Shown here: piece by piece, positions 45,842 to 53,636 of the stretch
Layout: each line of letters starts with the position of its first letter
How positions within the stretch are numbered: the first letter of the stretch is position 1
Source: Acinetobacter sp. UBA3106
GTDB lineage: Bacteria > Pseudomonadota > Gammaproteobacteria > Pseudomonadales > Moraxellaceae
Length of the DNA: 64,000 nucleotides
Assembly: GCA_002365595.1 (NCBI GenBank)
Contig: DFAM01000017.1
Span: 176,939-240,938 of the forward strand
Direction: 5' to 3'
The notes under the pieces: model-generated
Told to the model about the DNA's origin: nothing
Databases searched by the model: none
What the model saw: the letters and a program-made list of their open reading frames with translations, nothing else
Program-made: the position numbers and the translations under genes

Positions 45842-48312
45842 TAAAAGAGTCCTTTAAAGCCCACTGTTGCATAAGTTTTTTCTTCATCTTCACCATCATA
45901 AGGGTGAGTTCCCCACCCTATGCCATAGTTCAGACTCCATGTCCGAGAAATCTGCCAATCATGTCCATAAAAAACGTTATAAATTGGCTTCGCGGAATAA
46001 TTATCTTGTCCAAAAGTCCCAACGGTAGCTTCAAAATTTTGAGTGAGACTGCGGTCATATCTACGCCACGTAATCCACTCATGCTGTAAATTCAACTCTG
46101 CACTATAACTTTCTTCAGGATTGAAATAGTCCACAATGACATCTTTGTTCTGGCCGTAATAACCTGCCAAAGTCAAACTGGTAATATGATGTGGAGCCTG
46201 AAAAATCTGCTGTTTAAGGTATGCGGAAACCTCTTGGCGTGTATTACCATCATCAATATCGGTGAACTGATAGACCAGACCTGCCTTACGAGCTTCATGC
46301 TGTTGCCAATTCAAATCAAAAGTATAAGATTTTCCTTCATTGCCATTTCGGATGGCCTGTAATGGAATATCCGCCTGACTATTAAATCCGAAGGCATACT
46401 GCCAATGGTCATTCAACCATTGTGACCAATTGACCTTGACCCCAAAGCGATCTTGATCCTGTTCATTGTCTATACTTTGAGACACCATAATATTCACCGC
46501 TTTACGACGCGATGCCCATTCCAGTCCCAACCCTACGCGTTGATCTTCAATTGTGCCCGTATCATATTCACCAGAACGGAAACTGTGATCAACATAAGTA
46601 CGATAGTTATCAAAAAACCATGGACTGTGAATACGTGTGAAATGATCCTGCTCGCGATTTCCTCTTAGACGATTGAGTAAGGCTGAGTTATCAGAGTCAC
46701 TTTCTGAAAAATTACTCAGATGTTGAATAGAGGCATGATTACGGTCATTAAGTTCTTTTTTATTTTTGATTACCGTCGTATCTTCAGGCATGATTTGCAT
46801 GAGCTCATCACTTTGGAGTCGCCATTCCTGAATATTTTCCAAAGCTCGCACGTTTTCTAAATGACGAATTCGGATTCCTTCATCAACAGGTATTACCCCA
46901 TCCCATTGAGATACGATCCATTCAGCGCGTTGCGGGTTTTCACGTAAAAGTTGAATAAGTGCACGATTATTTTGAAAAAGTACATTATTGGGTGCTTTTG
47001 CAATCAACTTTTCATAATACTGTTCTGCTTTGGCATATTCTTGACGATAGGCATAATTCAGACCGACCAAAGCTAGATACTCACTCCGGTCATCATGGGT
47101 AACTTTATCCACCCCTTTAGCATTACTATATTGGAAAGTAGGCAAGGCTTTATCCATGTTTTTTAATAATTGATCAGCTTCCTTATATTTCTCCTGTTCA
47201 ATTAATGAATAATACAAGCCTGCATAGAGTTCAAAATGAGCATAGTTTTTCTCATTTAATAAATTTTTATAAATTTTTTCAGCGACTTCAGGTTGTAAAT
47301 TTTTAAAATAGGCATCAGCAATTGCTTGACGCACATAAGGAGGCATTTGTTCTAGAGGCACTCCAATTTTCGGAATCTGCTCCAAAGCTTTTCCAGCGCG
47401 ATTTCGCTCATTCAAAGCATAAATGTATTCATAATAAAACCGTCTTCTCCAATTGGGATCGTTCGGCAATTGTGATTCGTATTGCTCCATGTCCGCCAGC
47501 ACTGCATCAAGTTGCTGGTACGGCTGTTTTCGTCCCCGATAAATTGAAAGCTTATAATATTCCACAGCATTTTGAATCCGCTGGGAAAATTCATTAATTT
47601 TGGCATTGGCTCTGAGGTCAGTATTTTCTTTGAGTGATTTACTATTTTGTATGAAATTTTCAGCATTGGCATAATCAGCATTGACCATCAATGCCAATGC
47701 ATACTGTTCTTCTGTACTTACATCCTTACTCTTTTCGATAGCCAGATTAGCCGTATTCAAAGCTTCAACCGGCATATCCAACATCCGGTAAGTATAGGAA
47801 AGCTGTGCCAAATAATCTGCTTCGACCTGATTAATATCAATTTGAGAAAGGGTTTTTTTCGCCTGAGCCTTTTTACCCGCTTCCGCTTGTAATATTCCTG
47901 TCCATACGACCCATTGCGGATTAGAATCGGTTTTTGCAAAGTTTTTGGCCCAGTTTTCTGCAGCCTCAAATTTCTTTAAGTCTCGTAATGCCTTGATGAC
48001 GGATATCTTTCCATAGGTTGGAAATTGTTGACTTTTTATACCTTTAAGGTAGCGAATATCGGACTCTGCAAATTTTTTATTTTCATAGGCCGTCACGACA
48101 AAATCCGCAATTAATTTCTGATTATTGGGATAACGGTTCAATAATTGTCTGAGTTTTTGTAATCCAGTATCGACCTGGCCTTGTTTAATTAAAGGTACAA
48201 TTCTTTCACGCTGTTGATCAACAACGTCGTTATAAATCAATTCAGCGGATGACAATGTAGAAAACAGTAAAGTCCCACAAGAGAGCGAGAGTAAAGTGAG
48301 CTTAAAGTTCAT
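45841..48312 (-). CDS. pgaA: PNAG export porin PgaA
   Basis: PgaA exports deacetylated PNAG through the outer membrane. It is 823 residues. A signal peptide ends near SSA-EL (residue 23). The first about 500 residues are helical tetratricopeptide-type repeats, and the last about 300 form a beta-barrel (many strands with alternating aromatics, ending TYATVGFKGLF). First gene of pgaABCD. A CRP/Vfr-like palindrome lies about 115 bases upstream of its start. Confidence 0.93.
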   Translation of the reverse strand: MNFKLTLLSLSCGTLLFSTLSSAELIYNDVVDQQRERIVPLIKQGQVDTGLQKLRQLLNRYPNNQKLIADFVVTAYENKKFAESDIRYLKGIKSQQFPTYGKISVIKALRDLKKFEAAENWAKNFAKTDSNPQWVVWTGILQAEAGKKAQAKKTLSQIDINQVEADYLAQLSYTYRMLDMPVEALNTANLAIEKSKDVSTEEQYALALMVNADYANAENFIQNSKSLKENTDLRANAKINEFSQRIQNAVEYYKLSIYRGRKQPYQQLDAVLADMEQYESQLPNDPNWRRRFYYEYIYALNERNRAGKALEQIPKIGVPLEQMPPYVRQAIADAYFKNLQPEVAEKIYKNLLNEKNYAHFELYAGLYYSLIEQEKYKEADQLLKNMDKALPTFQYSNAKGVDKVTHDDRSEYLALVGLNYAYRQEYAKAEQYYEKLIAKAPNNVLFQNNRALIQLLRENPQRAEWIVSQWDGVIPVDEGIRIRHLENVRALENIQEWRLQSDELMQIMPEDTTVIKNKKELNDRNHASIQHLSNFSESDSDNSALLNRLRGNREQDHFTRIHSPWFFDNYRTYVDHSFRSGEYDTGTIEDQRVGLGLEWASRRKAVNIMVSQSIDNEQDQDRFGVKVNWSQWLNDHWQYAFGFNSQADIPLQAIRNGNEGKSYTFDLNWQQHEARKAGLVYQFTDIDDGNTRQEVSAYLKQQIFQAPHHITSLTLAGYYGQNKDVIVDYFNPEESYSAELNLQHEWITWRRYDRSLTQNFEATVGTFGQDNYSAKPIYNVFYGHDWQISRTWSLNYGIGWGTHPYDGEDEEKTYATVGFKGLF

Positions 48313-48641
48313 AATTAAAATATTCTTTATTCATTGTTATTAATGGTCATATTCTAATCCACAATATATGACTAAAAGACCTGATTAACAAAAATATTGT
48401 GTTTCGTTTTGTATTTTTATTATTTTATGTGATAAATATCACATTATTTTAACTGTGAAATATAATGATTTTTATCTGCTTAATTTACTTTAAAATCTAC
48501 TATATTTTCTTTATTCAATCAGTAAGTTTTGACTCAATCATTAACTTTGACTACTTCTAAAATATCTGTTTTTTTAAAATCTATCATTTTTATATTTGTT
48601 TTCTCAGTGACAGATCTCCTGCGCGTCAAAGCTTACTCAAC
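48313..48641. other. AT-rich pga promoter region
   Basis: About 330 bp between the pgaA start and the sucD terminator. It is AT-rich and holds the pga promoter and a TGTGA-N6-TCACA site (listed separately). I cannot fix the -35/-10 boxes. Confidence 0.5.
48427..48444. promoter_or_regulatory. CRP/Vfr-like operator upstream of pgaA
   Basis: ATGTGATA-AA-TATCACAT is a perfect palindrome containing TGTGA (48428-48432), six bases and TCACA (48439-48443), the CRP consensus. It lies 116-132 bases before the pgaA start, suited to activation or repression by a CRP/Vfr homologue. Confidence 0.65.
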
Positions 48642-48668
48642 AAAAAAGCCCTCAACTGAGGGCTTTTA
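48642..48668 (-). terminator. sucD terminator
   Basis: AAAAGCCCTCA / TGAGGGCTTTT with a short AC loop, just after the sucD stop. Confidence 0.9.
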
Positions 48669-48683
48669 GATTCACTTACTGAA

Positions 48684-49574
48684 TTAAGCTACGCCTTTGC
48701 GTTTTAGAACCTCTAACATGGTCGATCCCAGTTCCGCAGGGCTACGGGTATAGGCCATACCGGCACGCTCAAAGGCAGCAAACTTTTCTTCTGCAGTGCC
48801 TTTACCACCCGAAATGATTGCACCTGCATGTCCCATACGTTTGCCTTTAGGCGCAGTTACACCGGCAATATACCCTACAACAGGTTTGGTGACATGAGAT
48901 TGAATGTACTCCGCAGCTTCTTCTTCTGCGGTTCCCCCAATCTCACCAATCATAATGATAGCTTCGGTTTGCGGATCTTCCTGGAATAACTTCAAGCAAT
49001 CAATCTGGTTCATGCCGGGAATCGGGTCGCCCCCAATACCAATACATGTTGACTGCCCCAAACCCAGTTTCGTAGTTTGTGATACCGCTTCATAAGTCAG
49101 CGTGCCTGAACGCGAAATAATCCCGATTTTACCAGGTTGGTGGATATGACCCGGCATAATCCCGATTTTGCATTCACCCGGAGTAATAATACCGGGACAG
49201 TTTGGACCAATCAGACGTGTGCCATTGCCATTGGTTTCTAAATAGCGTTTGGCTTTTAACATATCCAGTGTTGGTACACCTTCGGTAATAACCACAATCA
49301 ATCCAATCCCAGAATCAACCGCTTCCACAATAGAGTCCAGCACAAAAGGCGCAGGCACATAAATTACAGAGGCATCTGCACCCGTTTCTTTCACTGCTTC
49401 ACGCATGGTATTAAACACAGGTAAATCTAGATGTTTCTGCCCACCCTTACCCGGCGTAACTCCACCCACGACTTTGGTACCATAGGCGATTGCCTGTTCT
49501 GAATGAAAAGTACCATTTTTACCGGTAAAACCTTGAACCAAAACTTTTGTGTCTTTATTTACTAATACGCTCAT
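48684..49574 (-). CDS. sucD: Succinyl-CoA synthetase alpha subunit
   Basis: SucD, with SucC, converts succinyl-CoA to succinate with ATP or GTP formation. It is 296 residues. The CoA-binding GFTGKNGTFHSEQA is near residue 15, and the catalytic phospho-histidine lies in MGHAGAIISGGKGTAEEK near 245. AAGGGG upstream of the ATG at 49574 decides the start; a TTG two codons earlier is passed over. It lies 13 bp after sucC. Confidence 0.98.
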   Translation of the reverse strand: MSVLVNKDTKVLVQGFTGKNGTFHSEQAIAYGTKVVGGVTPGKGGQKHLDLPVFNTMREAVKETGADASVIYVPAPFVLDSIVEAVDSGIGLIVVITEGVPTLDMLKAKRYLETNGNGTRLIGPNCPGIITPGECKIGIMPGHIHQPGKIGIISRSGTLTYEAVSQTTKLGLGQSTCIGIGGDPIPGMNQIDCLKLFQEDPQTEAIIMIGEIGGTAEEEAAEYIQSHVTKPVVGYIAGVTAPKGKRMGHAGAIISGGKGTAEEKFAAFERAGMAYTRSPAELGSTMLEVLKRKGVA

Positions 49575-49587
49575 GATCAATACCCCT

Positions 49588-50754
49588 TTAAGCTTTTACT
49601 GCAGCAACAATTTTTTCTGCTGCATCGGCCAGGCCATTTGCAGAAATCAATTTCAAACCAGATTCATCGAGTAACTTGGCACCCAGCTCGGCATTGTTCC
49701 CTTCCAGGCGAACCACAACCGGCACAGTGACATTCACTTCTTGAACTGCTGCAATAATTGCTTCCGCAATCATGTCACAACGTACAATTCCACCAAAAAT
49801 ATTAATCAAGACACCTTGAACAGAAGTGTCGGCCAGAATGATTTTGAAAGCTTCAATCACGCGTTCTTTGGTTGCACCACCACCCACATCCAGGAAGTTG
49901 GCAGGCTGACCGCCATACAGTTTGATGATGTCCATAGTTGCCATGGCGAGACCTGCACCATTCACCATACAACCGATATTGCCTTCTAAAGCCACATAGT
50001 TCAGATCAAACTCAGAAGCTTTTAATTCACGCTCATTCTCTTGTGATTTATCGCGTAATGCAGCGACTTCAGGCAGACGATACAGCGCATTAGAATCAAT
50101 CCCGACTTTTGCATCCACGCAGAGAATATCCCCATTCTCACGTACAGACAGTGGATTAATTTCGAATAATGCAAAATCATTTTCAACAAAAGCCTGATAG
50201 GCTGCGGTCATAATCTTGACGAACTGGTTAATTTGTCCATCTTTCAAATTCAGCGCAAATGCTACTTCACGGGCTTGAAATGGCATTAAACTCACCAAAG
50301 GATCCACTTCAACTTTTATAATTTTTTCAGGCGTTTCTTCGGCCACTTTTTCAATTTCAACACCGCCTTCACTCGATGCCATAAAGGTGATACGACGACT
50401 AGAACGGTCAACGACTGCACCGAGGTACAACTCGCGCTCAACTGGATAAACATCCTCAGAGACTAAAATACTGTTGACTGGTTGTCCATTGGCATCGGTC
50501 TGATAAGTCACCAAGCGTGAACCAATAATCTGATTGGCATATTCAGAGGCTTCGGCAGCTGATTTCACCACTTTTACCCCACCGGCCTTACCACGCCCTC
50601 CAGCATGCACCTGGGCTTTAAGTACCGCAAATTTTCCTCCAAGCTGCTCAAAAGCTTTTACGGTTTCTTCTGCATTTGTGGCCAGAATACCTTCTTGAAC
50701 AGGCATACCATATTTTTTTAATAACGTTTTTGCTTGATACTCATGTAAATTCAT
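49588..50754 (-). CDS. sucC: Succinyl-CoA synthetase beta subunit
   Basis: SucC carries the ATP-grasp domain and shapes the active site with SucD. It is 388 residues, the E. coli length. The N-terminus MNLHEYQAKTLLKKYGMPV, GGRGKAGGVKVV near residue 53, the metal-binding segment near 200-215, and GGATKERV / NIFGGIVRCD near the C-terminus are all intact. AAAGG precedes the ATG. It is separated from lpd by about 170 bp and a terminator, so sucCD is its own unit. Confidence 0.98.
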   Translation of the reverse strand: MNLHEYQAKTLLKKYGMPVQEGILATNAEETVKAFEQLGGKFAVLKAQVHAGGRGKAGGVKVVKSAAEASEYANQIIGSRLVTYQTDANGQPVNSILVSEDVYPVERELYLGAVVDRSSRRITFMASSEGGVEIEKVAEETPEKIIKVEVDPLVSLMPFQAREVAFALNLKDGQINQFVKIMTAAYQAFVENDFALFEINPLSVRENGDILCVDAKVGIDSNALYRLPEVAALRDKSQENERELKASEFDLNYVALEGNIGCMVNGAGLAMATMDIIKLYGGQPANFLDVGGGATKERVIEAFKIILADTSVQGVLINIFGGIVRCDMIAEAIIAAVQEVNVTVPVVVRLEGNNAELGAKLLDESGLKLISANGLADAAEKIVAAVKA

Positions 50755-50891
50755 TGAATAACCTTTTATTACTTCTTTGCTTTGTTATAACCCACCAGTA
50801 CCCAGACCTCCGTCAAAGCAGCACCAGCATTTTTTAAAATCGTTATCTTTATTTTTAGATGATTGTTCCAATAAAAACAACCATGAAATGT

Positions 50892-50920
50892 AAAAAGAGC
50901 GACCTAAGTCGCTCTTTTTT
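50892..50920 (-). terminator. lpd terminator
   Basis: AAAAAGAGCGAC / GTCGCTCTTTTT with a CTAA loop lies right after the lpd stop. Confidence 0.92.
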
Positions 50921-50924
50921 CGAA

Positions 50925-52358
50925 TTACTTACGCTTACGTTGAATCGCGTGAATGGCGCGTCCGTCAACTGCAAGTGCAGCTTCATGCACCACTTCAGAG
51001 AAAGTTGGGTGACCGAAAGTCATCAACTGTAGATCTTCAACTGAAGATACAAACTCAAGCGCGATCATACCTTGGTGTACGATATCAGACGCAGCAGGTC
51101 CGATCACGTGCATACCCAGTAGACGATCTGTTTTCGCATCAGCAACAAACTTCACGAAACCAGCGCCTTCACCAGCAGCGAGTGCTCGGCCGTTGACAGC
51201 AAAACCGAATTGACCAGTTTTCACTTCATGACCTTTTTCAGTCGCTTGCTGTTCTGTTAAACCTACCCACGCCGCTTCTGGATGTGTGTAAATTACAGAA
51301 ATAATCGTGTCATAGTTCACTTGTGCAGCATGACCGTGAATACGTTCCGCTGCCATTACGCCTTCTTCCATTGCTTTATGCGCAAGCATTGGACCACGTA
51401 CCAAGTCACCAATTGCATATACGCCTTCAACAGAAGTTGCACACCAATCGTTTACTTCAACCAAACCACGTTCAGTTAATTTGATGCCACAGTCATCAGC
51501 CAATAAACCTTCAGCATAGGCACGACGACCGACACAAACGATCAACTTATCGAAAGTTTCAGTTTTGTCTTCACCAGCTTGGTTATATTTTACTGTGACT
51601 TCACGACCGTTGATTTCAGTACCTGCAACTTTCGCACCGATACGGATATCCATACCTTGCTTAGTCAACAGTTTCTGGAAGTCTTTTGCCAAAGCTTTAT
51701 CAGCCATTGGCAAGAATGCGTCCATTGCTTCAAATACAACAACTTCTGCACCCAAACGACGCCATACTGAACCTAATTCAAGGCCGATTACACCAGCACC
51801 AATCACACCTAAACGCTTAGGTACTTCTGGGAATTCAAGTGCACCAGTAGAATCAACGATCAAGTCTTGATCTACAGGAGCCACTGGAATATTTACCGGT
51901 ACAGAACCCGTTGCAAGAATCACGTATTTAGGTTCTAAAACTTGAGTTTCACCTTCGTGAGACACAAATTCTACTTTCTTACCGGCAAGCAGTTTACCCG
52001 TACCTTTTAACCACTCGATGCCATTACCTTTAAGTAACTGATCGATACCGCCAGTCAATTGATCTACAACTTTGTCTTTACGAGCCAGCATTTTAGCAAG
52101 ATCAAATTTAACTTCACCGGTCGTAATACCATGGTCATCTAGATGCTGAACGGTATCTTCATAACGATGTGAAGAATCAAGTAAAGCTTTAGACGGGATA
52201 CAACCGACGTTTAAGCAAGTACCGCCTAAAGATGGTTTACCTTTATGAATACGTTTTTCAATACACGCAACTTTAAAACCAAGTTGAGCTGCACGAATCG
52301 CTGCTTCATAACCACCTGGTCCACCACCGATAACAACAAGATCAAACTGTTGAGACAT
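50925..52358 (-). CDS. lpdA: Dihydrolipoamide dehydrogenase (E3)
   Basis: E3 reoxidises dihydrolipoamide of the 2-oxoglutarate dehydrogenase complex with NAD. It is 477 residues. The FAD-binding GGGPGGYEAAIRAAQLG is near residue 11, the redox disulfide GGTCLNVGCIPSKALL near 45, and the NAD-binding GAGVIGLELGSVWRRLG near 185. The C-terminal HxxxxE pair (HPTFSEVVHEAAL) is present. GGAGAT before the ATG at 52358 decides the start; the frame is open to 52370. It follows sucB by 60 bp; a GGGC/GCCC hairpin near 52373-52401 lies in the gap. Probably the E3 dedicated to this operon. Confidence 0.97.
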   Translation of the reverse strand: MSQQFDLVVIGGGPGGYEAAIRAAQLGFKVACIEKRIHKGKPSLGGTCLNVGCIPSKALLDSSHRYEDTVQHLDDHGITTGEVKFDLAKMLARKDKVVDQLTGGIDQLLKGNGIEWLKGTGKLLAGKKVEFVSHEGETQVLEPKYVILATGSVPVNIPVAPVDQDLIVDSTGALEFPEVPKRLGVIGAGVIGLELGSVWRRLGAEVVVFEAMDAFLPMADKALAKDFQKLLTKQGMDIRIGAKVAGTEINGREVTVKYNQAGEDKTETFDKLIVCVGRRAYAEGLLADDCGIKLTERGLVEVNDWCATSVEGVYAIGDLVRGPMLAHKAMEEGVMAAERIHGHAAQVNYDTIISVIYTHPEAAWVGLTEQQATEKGHEVKTGQFGFAVNGRALAAGEGAGFVKFVADAKTDRLLGMHVIGPAASDIVHQGMIALEFVSSVEDLQLMTFGHPTFSEVVHEAALAVDGRAIHAIQRKRK

Positions 52359-52418
52359 GTTTATCTCCAAAAATGGGCCTAGAGTTTTGCCCTAAGCCCA
52401 TGGATTTATTCTAAAGAA

Positions 52419-53636
52419 TTAAAGGTCAAGGATAAGGCGAGCAGGTTCTTCTAACAATTCTTTGATTGCTACAAGGAAACCTACAGCTTCTTTACCATCA
52501 ATTAAACGGTGATCATAAGACAATGCAAGATACATCATTGGCAAGATTTCTACTTGACCATTGACTGCCATTGGACGGTCCTGGATTTTGTGCATACCCA
52601 AGATCGCAGTTTGTGGCGTGTTCAAGATTGGTGTAGAAAGCAATGAACCGAAAGTACCACCATTGGTAATAGTGAACGTACCGCCAGTCATGTCTTCGAT
52701 GCCTAACTTACCATCACGTGCCTTACCAGCATAAGCGCGGATACCGTTTTCTACTTCAGCGTAGTTCATACGGTCTGTATCACGAAGTACAGGAACCACT
52801 AGACCACGTTCAGATGAAACTGCAACACCGATGTCATAGTAACCATGATAAACAATGTCATCGCCATCGATAGAAGCATTTACCGCTGGGTAGCGTTTCA
52901 GTGCTTCAGTCGCTGCTTTAACGAAGAATGACATGAAGCCTAAACGTGCACCATGGCGTTTTTCGAATGCATCTTTATATTGAGCACGCATTTCCATGAT
53001 TGGTTTCATGTTGACTTCGTTGAACGTCGTTAACATTGCAGTGCTTTGTGTCGCATTAAGCAGACGTTCAGCAACACGTTTACGAAGACGAGTCATAGGA
53101 ACACGTTTTTCGATACGTTCACCAACAGCAATGCTTAAAGGCGCAGTAGCAGGAGCAGCTGGTTTAGCTTGATGATTTACAACATCTTCTTTAGTGATGC
53201 GGCCACCGCGACCAGTACCTGAAACATCAGTAGCAGCAATACCTGATTCTGTTAAGGCTTTACGCACTGCAGGCGCTTGATCAGCAACAGGTTGAGCACG
53301 CTCAACTACAGGTGCATTACCCGCTTCTGTTTGTGCAGCAGCTTGTTCAACTTTTTCTTCAGACTGAACTGCTTGAGTTTGTTCAGCGCCAGAAACAGCA
53401 CCTTCTTCAAACTGTGCAATTACTTCATTCGATAATACTGTATCGCCTTCATTTTTAATGATTGAGGCAATTGTACCGTCAGCAGGAGCAACAACTTCTA
53501 AAACAACTTTATCAGTTTCGATATCGCAGATCACTTCATCACGTGATACAGCTTCACCTGGTTGTTTATGCCAAGTTGCGATCGTACCGTCTGCAACTGA
53601 CTCTGGGAATACCGGTGCTTTAATTTCGGTTGCCAT
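52419..53636 (-). CDS. sucB: 2-oxoglutarate dehydrogenase E2 (succinyltransferase)
   Basis: SucB transfers the succinyl group from lipoamide to CoA. It is 405 residues. The lipoyl domain is residues about 1-80, with the lipoylated lysine in ETDKVVLEV near 44. A Gln/Ala-rich linker leads to the E3-binding domain near 125-155, and the catalytic core ends with SYDHRLIDGKEAV. It overlaps the sucA stop by 1 base. Confidence 0.98.
   Translation of the reverse strand: MATEIKAPVFPESVADGTIATWHKQPGEAVSRDEVICDIETDKVVLEVVAPADGTIASIIKNEGDTVLSNEVIAQFEEGAVSGAEQTQAVQSEEKVEQAAAQTEAGNAPVVERAQPVADQAPAVRKALTESGIAATDVSGTGRGGRITKEDVVNHQAKPAAPATAPLSIAVGERIEKRVPMTRLRKRVAERLLNATQSTAMLTTFNEVNMKPIMEMRAQYKDAFEKRHGARLGFMSFFVKAATEALKRYPAVNASIDGDDIVYHGYYDIGVAVSSERGLVVPVLRDTDRMNYAEVENGIRAYAGKARDGKLGIEDMTGGTFTITNGGTFGSLLSTPILNTPQTAILGMHKIQDRPMAVNGQVEILPMMYLALSYDHRLIDGKEAVGFLVAIKELLEEPARLILDL

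Noticed and set aside
52373..52401. GGGC/GCCC hairpin between sucB and lpd as a terminator
   Set aside because: There is no T-run and lpd is clearly part of the same operon; it could be a processing site but evidence is thin.
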